This document shows, piece by piece, positions 1-5,222 of a DNA stretch of 6,989 bases. The stretch spans positions 1 to 6,989 of the forward strand of contig CAYXKC010000080.1 in assembly GCA_964465295.1 (NCBI GenBank). The letters are read 5' to 3'. A program made the translations under genes and the position numbers. The DNA is from Methanolacinia sp964465295 (lineage in GTDB: Archaea > Halobacteriota > Methanomicrobia > Methanomicrobiales > Methanomicrobiaceae). Each line of letters starts with the position of its first letter. The first letter of the stretch is position 1. Below the pieces are notes generated by a model. That model was not told where the DNA came from. It was given only the letters and a program-made list of their open reading frames with translations, and did no database searches.

Positions 1-74
1 GAGAAGAGCTGGTGTTTGAACCTGAAGAATCTCGTCATATCCCGCCTGTATATATTCAAAAATCCATATCTCAT
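1..74 (-). CDS. ABC-2 type transporter permease, N-terminal fragment (cut by window edge)
   Basis: Only the first 24 codons are inside the window. They read MRYGFLNIYRRDMTRFFRFK and continue HQLFS. A short amphipathic head with a Y-R-R-(D/E)-(M/L)-x-R-F motif, just before the first membrane helix, is typical of DrrB/ABC-2 permeases, which form the membrane channel of a drug, lipid or polysaccharide exporter. The ATG is chosen because a GAGGTGA Shine-Dalgarno sequence lies just upstream, and the gene starts 10 bases after the stop of the ATPase gene, the usual ATPase-then-permease operon order. An in-frame GTG at 83-81 lies inside that ribosome binding site and is less likely. Membrane segments and substrate cannot be seen. 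The identification rests on the short N-terminus plus context. Confidence 0.75.
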   Translation of the reverse strand, partial: MRYGFLNIYRRDMTRFFRFKHQLF

Positions 75-84
75 GCCCTTCACC

Positions 85-1026
85 TCAGTCCCTCAGCTCC
101 CGTCCGGTATAATGCATAAAAACGTCGTCCATCGTGGGCTTCTTCAGGTTTACGGCCGTAATCCCGATCCCCTCCCCGTTTAGATCGGATATTATCCCGG
201 GCAGTATATGTGCACCGTCTTTGTCCGTCATTATCACAAGCCCTTCATCATTTTCTTCGACAGATTTTATACCCTCACGGGACATGACGGCCCTGCCTGC
301 CTTCCCGCGGTCGTGTGTCTCGAGGCATATCATATCCTCCCCCAGGCTGTTTTTAAGCTCAACGGGCGATCCCGATACAATTATTCGCCCATGATCGATG
401 ATCGATATGGTATCGGAGAGCGTATCCGCCTCGTCCATATAATGTGTTGTAAGAAATATTGTGGTTCCCTCGTCGTTTACACTCCTCAGGTAGTCCCATG
501 TCTTTCTTCTTGTCTGGGGGTCGAGTCCGATCGTTGGTTCGTCGAGGAAGAGAACCTTCGGGCGGGTCATAAGACCGCGTGCAATCTCTAAACGCCTCTT
601 CATTCCCCCTGATAAGTTCTTTGTCAGGACGTCTTTTTTGTCCCCAAGCTCAACCAGCTCTAAAAGCTCCCCTATCCTCGAATCTATTGCTTTTTTATCC
701 ATCGAATAAAGATTCCCATGGAATTCGAGGGTCTCTTTTACTGCCATATCCCGGTCGAGCGTAATCTCCTGAAAGACTATTCCTATCGAACTTCTCACCT
801 CTTCAGGCTCCCTGCGGAGGTCGTGCCCAGCGACAGAGATCTCTCCGTCCTGGAGCTCCAGAAGAGTAATCAGGACGTTTATAGCCGTGCTCTTGCCCGC
901 TCCGTTAGGGCCGAGGAATGAAAAGATCTCCCCTTTTTTAACAGAGAAGCTGATATCGTCTACGGCCTTAAGATCGCCGTAGGAATGAGAAAGCCCGCGG
1001 ACTTCAATAATATCTTCATCGTCCAT
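85..1026 (-). CDS. DrrA-family ABC transporter ATP-binding protein
   Basis: This 313-residue cytoplasmic ATPase should power an ABC-2 exporter together with the permease that follows it. All nucleotide-binding motifs are intact: Walker A GPNGAGKST at residues 39-47, Q-loop Q86, signature LSGGM at 138-142, Walker B VLFLDEPT at 158-165, D-loop GLDP at 167-170 and switch histidine H195. The roughly 90-residue C-terminal extension ends in KPTMDDVFMHYTGRELRD, the hallmark of the daunorubicin-resistance (DrrA) group, and the length fits that group. The start is supported by AAAGGAG ten bases upstream and a TATA-like box at 1068-1075. The substrate cannot be told from sequence. DrrA-like pairs are common in methanogens and are often named drug-resistance transporters without proof, so lipid or cell-surface export is equally possible. 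Confidence 0.95.
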   Translation of the reverse strand: MDDEDIIEVRGLSHSYGDLKAVDDISFSVKKGEIFSFLGPNGAGKSTAINVLITLLELQDGEISVAGHDLRREPEEVRSSIGIVFQEITLDRDMAVKETLEFHGNLYSMDKKAIDSRIGELLELVELGDKKDVLTKNLSGGMKRRLEIARGLMTRPKVLFLDEPTIGLDPQTRRKTWDYLRSVNDEGTTIFLTTHYMDEADTLSDTISIIDHGRIIVSGSPVELKNSLGEDMICLETHDRGKAGRAVMSREGIKSVEENDEGLVIMTDKDGAHILPGIISDLNGEGIGITAVNLKKPTMDDVFMHYTGRELRD

Positions 1027-1036
1027 CTGCTTATGG

Positions 1037-1043
1037 CTCCTTT
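1037..1043 (-). promoter_or_regulatory. Shine-Dalgarno site of the ATPase gene
   Basis: AAAGGAG on the minus strand, ten bases before the ATG at 1026. It is a strong match to the archaeal 16S rRNA tail and fixes the start of the transporter ATPase. Confidence 0.75.
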
Positions 1044-1067
1044 GATTAATGTATGTCTGTTTACGGT

Positions 1068-1075
1068 TTATAACG
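1068..1075 (-). promoter_or_regulatory. Candidate TATA box for the ABC transporter operon
   Basis: The minus strand reads GTTATAAA here, centred about 45 bases before the ATPase start codon. With the usual archaeal spacing of about 25-27 bases, transcription would begin near 1045, leaving a leader of about 18 bases that just contains the ribosome binding site. A T-run separates this promoter from the upstream small gene, which supports an independent transcript. Inferred from position and composition only. Confidence 0.45.
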
Positions 1076-1114
1076 CTCTACATTACCCCGGGGAAGGTTT
1101 CGTCTGTTAAGGCC

Positions 1115-1121
1115 AAAAAAA
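1115..1121 (-). terminator. T7 run after the small acidic gene
   Basis: On the minus strand a run of seven T lies about 30 bases beyond the stop codon of the 62-residue gene. Archaeal transcription commonly ends at such oligo-T stretches without a hairpin. It would separate this gene from the transporter operon downstream. Confidence 0.45.
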
Positions 1122-1150
1122 GTATATGTATAATTCAAATTATGGATTGT

Positions 1151-1339
1151 TCAAAGATAGTCCTCGTCGCGTTCTTCAGGGAAGAAACCCAGTTCTATCA
1201 GTTCTTCATTATCGTCATTGTACCGTATCTCCAGCACAACCGATCCGTCATCAAGGATATCCCCGATCTCCAGGTAACTGTCTTCAGGGAGATCTCTCTC
1301 CTCTTCCTTTCCGCCAGTTTTTCGAACAAGTACCCACAT
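1151..1339 (-). CDS. Small acidic protein of unknown function
   Basis: I do not recognise this 62-residue protein. It carries 21 Asp/Glu against 6 Lys/Arg, so it is strongly acidic, has no membrane segment or signal peptide, and no cysteine. After a basic start (MWVLVRKTGGK) the middle, roughly residues 22-52, alternates hydrophobic and polar residues (YLEIGDILDDGSVVLEIRYN and on to ELIELGFF), which suggests a small beta-barrel or sheet. The tail is acidic. Support for a real gene: a TATA-like box at 1391-1400, a G5 stretch ten bases before the ATG, and a T7 run after the stop. The opposing open frame on the plus strand has a poor, hydrophobic composition and no such signals. It is transcribed away from the neighbouring stress-protein gene, with which it shares the intergenic region. 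Confidence 0.65.
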   Translation of the reverse strand: MWVLVRKTGGKEEERDLPEDSYLEIGDILDDGSVVLEIRYNDDNEELIELGFFPEERDEDYL

Positions 1340-1376
1340 CAGTAAAATTCCCCCGGTTAATCCTTCGATAACTAAA

Positions 1377-1392
1377 CAGGTATCTCAGGTAT
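1377..1392. repeat. Tandem CAGGTAT direct repeat
   Basis: CAGGTAT occurs twice with a 2-base spacer (1377-1383, 1386-1392), a 9-base period. It lies between the TATA-like box and the expected transcription start of the small acidic gene, where a bound protein could block RNA polymerase. The repeat is exact; its role is inference. Confidence 0.5.
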
Positions 1393-1400
1393 TATAATAT
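1391..1400 (-). promoter_or_regulatory. Candidate TATA box of the small acidic gene
   Basis: ATATTATAAT on the minus strand, centred about 56 bases before the ATG at 1339. Normal archaeal spacing would place the transcript start near 1368 and give a leader of about 29 bases holding the G-rich ribosome binding site at 1350-1354. Confidence 0.45.
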
Positions 1401-1420
1401 TTTGCGCTTTATCACAACAC

Positions 1421-1482
1421 GTATCTCTTCCATAGCCCGGTCTTTTAATAAAAACAAATAAGTAGCGATAAAGAAGAGATAC
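1421..1482. repeat. Perfect 10-bp inverted repeat around the stress-protein promoter
   Basis: GTATCTCTTC (1421-1430) and its exact reverse complement GAAGAGATAC (1473-1482) are 42 bases apart. They bracket the TATA-like segment of the stress-protein gene, and the right arm lies in the likely leader just before the ATG. This could be a split operator. A transcript hairpin is less likely, since the left arm is probably upstream of the transcription start. Confidence 0.6.
1443..1450 (+). promoter_or_regulatory. Candidate TATA box of the stress-protein gene
   Basis: TTTAATAA followed by an A-rich stretch, centred 40 bases before the ATG at 1487, predicts a start near 1473 and a leader of about 14 bases. 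A second option, AAATAAGTA at 1455-1463, would give an almost leaderless transcript. The only ribosome-binding candidate is the weak AGAAGAGA at 1472-1479, so either reading is possible. Confidence 0.4.
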
Positions 1483-1486
1483 AAAC

Positions 1487-1933
1487 ATGTTCTCAAATGT
1501 GCTTGTGGCCTGTGACGGATCCCTTCAGTCGGAAAAAGCCCTGATCAATGCGATTGAAAATTGCATCGGGGAAGGTACAGAGCTTCATATAGCCCACATC
1601 CTGAATATCAAATCATTCAAAGCGATCGAGGGCGACTCGTCATATGATGGTGTGGAATCTCCGCATGAGATAAGCAGGAAGTTCCTTGAAAAGCACAGGG
1701 ACGAGACCGTCGCTATGGTCGACAGGGTCTGCAGCGAAAAGGACGTAATATATACCCTTCACGTGGAAGGAGGGGATCCGAGGCATGCCATACCCGGTAT
1801 TGCATCAAAGATCGGTGCCGATCTTATAGTTCTCGGATCGACCGGGAAGGGTCTTGGAAGCAGGCTGATCCTCGGCTCCGTATCCCGTTTTGTCGTTGAT
1901 CACAGCACAATACCGACCCTGATAGTCAAATAG
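1487..1933 (+). CDS. Universal stress protein, UspA family (ATP-binding type)
   Basis: A single-domain cytoplasmic Usp of 148 residues, the normal length for the family. The N-terminal strand FSNVLVACDGS carries the conserved Asp (D10), and the C-terminal nucleotide loop fits G-x2-G-x9-G-S exactly (G117, G120, G130, S131), closing with SRFVVDHSTIPTLIVK. These residues mark the ATP-binding class typified by MJ0577, so it probably binds ATP and acts as a dimeric stress or energy-state protein. The precise role in archaea is unknown. It has its own promoter region with a 10-bp inverted repeat and is followed by a T8 run, so it is probably transcribed alone. Its neighbour is a hybrid sensor kinase in the same direction 107 bases downstream. 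Confidence 0.95.
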   Translation: MFSNVLVACDGSLQSEKALINAIENCIGEGTELHIAHILNIKSFKAIEGDSSYDGVESPHEISRKFLEKHRDETVAMVDRVCSEKDVIYTLHVEGGDPRHAIPGIASKIGADLIVLGSTGKGLGSRLILGSVSRFVVDHSTIPTLIVK

Positions 1934-1953
1934 ATCCCTGCGGGTATCTTCCC

Positions 1954-1961
1954 TTTTTTTT
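1954..1961 (+). terminator. T8 terminator of the stress-protein gene
   Basis: Eight consecutive T begin 20 bases after the stop codon, preceded by a short CCC-TGC-GGG mini-hairpin. Oligo-T tracts of this kind are typical archaeal termination sites. It argues against read-through into the kinase gene. Confidence 0.55.
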
Positions 1962-1979
1962 CTGCCTCGATCTGATAAT

Positions 1980-1989
1980 ATCATATGAT
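1980..1989. repeat. 10-bp palindrome upstream of the hybrid kinase gene
   Basis: ATCATATGAT is a perfect palindrome about 50 bases before the kinase start and about 15 bases upstream of its TATA candidate at 2003-2010. The position suits an activator or repressor site, but AT-rich palindromes of this size also arise by chance. Confidence 0.3.
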
Positions 1990-2002
1990 CTCAGTCCAAT
2001 CC

Positions 2003-2010
2003 CTTTATAG
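2003..2010 (+). promoter_or_regulatory. Candidate TATA box of the hybrid kinase gene
   Basis: CTTTATAG, centred about 35 bases before the ATG at 2041. This predicts a short leader of about 8 bases, close to the ribosome binding site GGAGAGG at 2029-2035. An alternative TATA at 1974-1981 (GATAATAT) would give a leader of about 30 bases that includes the whole binding site. Confidence 0.4.
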
Positions 2011-2040
2011 AGATACGGTTCTCATTTCGGAGAGGCAGAT

Positions 2041-5000
2041 ATGGTGATAAGGGTTCTTGTAGTGGATGATGAAGAGGGGATGCTCAGGAGCTACCAGAGA
2101 ATCCTTACGACCCTCAGTTATGAGATCTGCGGAACCGCCAGGAGTTATGAAGAGGCTGTAAGGACGGCCTGCGAAACCAGGCCCGATGTCATTATTATGG
2201 ATGTCTCTCTTGGAAGGAGCAGTTCAGACGGTATCGATGCCGCCAGGGAGATCAACTCACTCATCGACGTCCCTGTAATCTTTGTAAGCGCATTCGGCAA
2301 TACTGCCGATACCGGTAGAATAGTCGAACCCTGGTCATACGGCTTCATCAAAAAGCCCTTCGACCTGGTGGAGATACAGAGCAGTATAGAGCTTGCCGTA
2401 AACAAGTACCGCACCCTCAGGTACGAACAGGAACTCCTCAAAAGAGACGGTATTTTAAAGGCGGTAAACAGTGCGGCGGCACTATTTCTCTCAAAGGAAC
2501 CCTTTGAAGAGAGCCTAAAAAAGACGATCGAACTTATTGGAAAGGCGGTTGATTCCGTGCACATCTGCCTCTACAGAAACACCGGCGGCAGGGATAATAT
2601 TGAGGGTGCAGAACCTGGTTACGAATGGAAGGCGCCCGGTTATTCCGGCCCGGCCGGCTCCCCTCCCGGGAAATTAATCTATGACGATTCATCATCCGGC
2701 TTTAAATGCGCCCTTTATTCCGGTGAGATTGTCCGTATTAATGAAAAGAATCCGCCGGGTATCCGTGGTCTTCTTCAGCCCGGGGAGGGTTCTTCGCTTA
2801 TCAACATCCCGCTCTTCTGCGGCAGTTACTGGTGGGGATTTCTATCTTTACAGGTAGAGAACAAAAAAAGCCGTGATATGGCTGTAGAGACCGAGGCGCT
2901 TGTCACCGCGGCAAATATCCTCGGTTCTGCACTGAACCAGAAGAGGATGAACGATGTCCTGTTAAAAAGAGAGGAGGAGTACCGGAACCTGTACAAAATG
3001 ATGAGGCTCATGTGCGACAACGTTCCCGACGCAATCTGGGTCAAGGGAAATGATCGCAGGTACAGGTTTGTCAACAGGACTTTTGCAGAGGAAATTATCG
3101 GTGCGGAGGATACCGACGAGCCGATCGGAAAGACGATCGATTTCTTTTCTGAAAGAGAGCGTGCCTCACACCCGGGAGATCCGGACTGGTACGATGTCGA
3201 TAAAGATGTCTACGAGACGGATTCGGAGGTTCTTGCGACCGGGAAGGAGAAGGTTGTAGAGTCCGGGCTGTATATCTGCGGGAAAAAGAAGCATCTCGAT
3301 ATCTTCAGGGCACCGTTCTATGATGAGGAGGGCAACCTGACAGGGATTGTCGGGTGTGCGAGGGACGAGACAAAGAGAAAGGACGTCGAGAACAACCTCC
3401 GCGAACTTAACGAGCGGTTTCAGGCTTTCATGAATGCTCTCCCGGGACATGCCTTTGTAAAGACACACGCCGGCGTAATCACGTATGTCAACTCAAACCG
3501 TTCCTTAACGGACGGGATCTACACCCCTGACTGGACCGGGAAAAAGGAGACTGAGGCCTTTTCGGGCCTTGATCCCGGGTCCATCGCTGATTCCGACCTT
3601 AGGGCGATGGAGAGCGGATCCGGAAATACGATCGAAAGGGCGGTCCTTCCCGGCGGGGATGAGCGGATATACAGCATCCTGAGATTTCCCGTTATCTCCA
3701 AAGACGGAGAGGAACAGATCGGCGGGATTGTCTTTGATATAACGGAGAAGATTATGGCCGAGGAATCGCTCAGGAGGAGCGAGGAGCTCTCATCGATTCT
3801 TGTAAACCAGATGCCGGTTATCGTATGGACCACAGATACCAATCTTGACATAAGCTATGCCGTTGGAGATCCTCTCAGGGAACTCGGGTTTCCATCCGGG
3901 CCGGGAAGTGCCATCTCATTTAAAGATATAATCCGGGAGGTCGCCGCGAACATGGAGATCTCTTCCGATGAAGCGGTCAGGTACTATTCAAAGGTGCTTG
4001 AAGGCGAATCTTTCGATCTTGAATGCATGTACCGCGGCAGGGAACTGTATATCTACGTTCAGCCCTTCAGGGACAAAAAAGGTGAGATTACAGGTACGGC
4101 AGGTCTTGCATACGACATCACCGACAAGAAGGTAGCCGAAAAAGCCCTTATTGAAAGCGAGGAGAGATACCGGCAGCTTGTCGAGAATATAAAGGTCAAG
4201 ATTATGATCGCACAGGACTGCAGGGTGGTATATGCAAACCAGTGCCTCCTGGACTTCCTCGGCCTGCAGGCCGGGGAGACTGATGACTTCTCCTTTGAAA
4301 GTTTCATCTGCCCGGGGGATCTCGGGACAGTCCTCGACTGCCAGAAAAAAGGTCTTTCATGCAGTGACGGCCCTCCCGAATACTACAAGATAGGATGCCT
4401 TTCAGGAACAGGAGATACCAGGATGCATGACCTGACGACCACTCCAATCATGTGGGACGGACGGCCTGCAACCCTCGTCTTTCTAATCGACATCGAGGAT
4501 GAAGCCCGTGCAAAGGAGGAGCTTGAAAGATCCCTGCATGAAAAGATCCTTCTTCTCGGGGAGGTCCACCACCGGGTGAAGAACAATCTGGCCCTTATAA
4601 ATTCGCTTCTAATGATGCAGATTAGAAATATCAGCCACCCCGGGGTAAGGGAAGGTCTTCTGATGGCGAGAACGAGGATCTTTTCGATCGCTTCCGTTCA
4701 CGAAGGGCTCTACAGGTCCGACTCGATCTCGAGCATCCCGGCCAAAAAGCACTTTGAAAAGATCGGTGCGGAGATTCTTGAAAATTACGACCCTGAAAAG
4801 AGGCTCGGACTCGAGATCACCGGAGACGAAGTCGAACTTGACCTCGGCATTGCAACACCCGTAAGCCTGGTTGTAAACGAACTGCTGATCAATGCAATAA
4901 AATATGCCTACCCGGGTGAGATGAGGGGTAAAATTTCGATAAATCTCATTCGTGAAGAAGGCAGCCTTGAACTGAGGCTGAAGGACGAAGGTGTCGGTAT

Positions 5001-5145
5001 ACCCGGGGATTTCAGCCTGGATGATGCCCGATCGCTTGGCTTAAGCCTCGTCAAAAACATTGTAAATTCACAGCTTGAAGGTAGCATTACCCTTAATGCA
5101 GGGGAGGGGACCGAATGGATAATCAGGATACCTCTGCAGGAGTGA
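2041..5145 (+). CDS. Hybrid sensor histidine kinase: REC-GAF-PAS x4-HisKA_2-HATPase_c
   Basis: A soluble 1034-residue signalling protein with no membrane segment. Residues 1-122 form a receiver with acidic pocket D9/D10, phospho-acceptor D54, S83 and K105 all present. About 135-300 resembles a GAF domain. PAS domains follow at about 312-445, 455-570, 578-698 and 702-822, each ending in the typical PAC exit (for example GIVGCARDETKRK, GGIVFDITEK, GLAYDITDKK). The kinase core starts with the HisKA_2 motif LLGEVHHRVKNN (837-848; phospho-acceptor in the H843/H844 pair) and ends in an HATPase with N-box NELLINAIKYAYPG (946-959), DEGVGIP (982-988) and SLGLSLVKNIV. Everything needed for autophosphorylation is intact. 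The N-terminal receiver suggests that the kinase is itself switched by another kinase. The last PAS holds six cysteines. The ATG is supported by GGAGAGG eight bases upstream. Ligands and phosphotransfer target are unknown. Confidence 0.93.
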   Translation: MVIRVLVVDDEEGMLRSYQRILTTLSYEICGTARSYEEAVRTACETRPDVIIMDVSLGRSSSDGIDAAREINSLIDVPVIFVSAFGNTADTGRIVEPWSYGFIKKPFDLVEIQSSIELAVNKYRTLRYEQELLKRDGILKAVNSAAALFLSKEPFEESLKKTIELIGKAVDSVHICLYRNTGGRDNIEGAEPGYEWKAPGYSGPAGSPPGKLIYDDSSSGFKCALYSGEIVRINEKNPPGIRGLLQPGEGSSLINIPLFCGSYWWGFLSLQVENKKSRDMAVETEALVTAANILGSALNQKRMNDVLLKREEEYRNLYKMMRLMCDNVPDAIWVKGNDRRYRFVNRTFAEEIIGAEDTDEPIGKTIDFFSERERASHPGDPDWYDVDKDVYETDSEVLATGKEKVVESGLYICGKKKHLDIFRAPFYDEEGNLTGIVGCARDETKRKDVENNLRELNERFQAFMNALPGHAFVKTHAGVITYVNSNRSLTDGIYTPDWTGKKETEAFSGLDPGSIADSDLRAMESGSGNTIERAVLPGGDERIYSILRFPVISKDGEEQIGGIVFDITEKIMAEESLRRSEELSSILVNQMPVIVWTTDTNLDISYAVGDPLRELGFPSGPGSAISFKDIIREVAANMEISSDEAVRYYSKVLEGESFDLECMYRGRELYIYVQPFRDKKGEITGTAGLAYDITDKKVAEKALIESEERYRQLVENIKVKIMIAQDCRVVYANQCLLDFLGLQAGETDDFSFESFICPGDLGTVLDCQKKGLSCSDGPPEYYKIGCLSGTGDTRMHDLTTTPIMWDGRPATLVFLIDIEDEARAKEELERSLHEKILLLGEVHHRVKNNLALINSLLMMQIRNISHPGVREGLLMARTRIFSIASVHEGLYRSDSISSIPAKKHFEKIGAEILENYDPEKRLGLEITGDEVELDLGIATPVSLVVNELLINAIKYAYPGEMRGKISINLIREEGSLELRLKDEGVGIPGDFSLDDARSLGLSLVKNIVNSQLEGSITLNAGEGTEWIIRIPLQE

Positions 5146-5165
5146 TTTTGACTGAACAGGGGCGG

Positions 5166-5184
5166 TTTTGGGTTTGTTATTTTA
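5166..5184 (+). terminator. T-rich tract after the hybrid kinase gene
   Basis: Repeated T clusters (TTTT, TTT, TT, TTTT) lie 20-40 bases after the kinase stop codon. They could end the transcript, but no hairpin or uninterrupted T-run longer than four is present, so this is tentative. Confidence 0.3.
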
Positions 5185-5190
5185 GAAAAG

Positions 5191-5198
5191 TATAAAAA
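5191..5198 (+). promoter_or_regulatory. TATA box of the membrane sensor gene
   Basis: TATAAAAA preceded by the purine-rich GAAAAG (possible BRE) is the best promoter in the window. Its centre lies about 28 bases before the GTG at 5223, the normal archaeal distance to a transcription start, so the transcript probably begins at or within a few bases of the start codon. Confidence 0.65.
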
Positions 5199-5222
5199 TC
5201 AAGCGATTAGTAACTGAGTATC

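Larger units (their letters stand above)
1340..1486. promoter_or_regulatory. Divergent promoter region between the small acidic gene and the stress-protein gene
   Basis: This 147-base AT-rich gap serves two outward-facing genes. It holds a TATA-like box for each direction (1391-1400 minus; 1443-1450 plus), a direct repeat CAGGTAT at 1377-1383 and 1386-1392, and a perfect 10-bp inverted repeat, GTATCTCTTC at 1421-1430 and GAAGAGATAC at 1473-1482. The density of repeats suggests that a regulator binds here, but none is identified. Confidence 0.55.

Noticed and set aside
391..409. Repeated GATCGAT inside the ATPase gene
   Set aside because: Explained by codons for the conserved SIIDHG segment; no sign of a regulatory or recombination site.
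134..921. Several plus-strand open frames inside the ATPase gene
   Set aside because: They are antisense to a fully intact ABC ATPase and are rich in Ser, Pro, Arg and Cys, as expected for shadow frames.
1086..1093. CCCCGGGG palindrome upstream of the ATPase TATA box
   Set aside because: Only 8 bp with low complexity, and similar CCCGGG strings are common in the coding regions of this window.
1131..1142. TAATT-CA-AATTA dyad after the small gene
   Set aside because: Short AT-rich symmetry of this size is expected by chance in intergenic DNA.
1049..1345. Plus-strand open frame of 98 codons opposite the small acidic gene
   Set aside because: No ribosome binding site, a composition that looks like translated antisense sequence, and promoter and terminator signals that fit the minus-strand gene instead.
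1934..2040. Possible small RNA between the stress-protein and kinase genes
   Set aside because: No stable stem-loop beyond a 3-bp mini-hairpin and a 10-bp palindrome; the T-run is better explained as a terminator.
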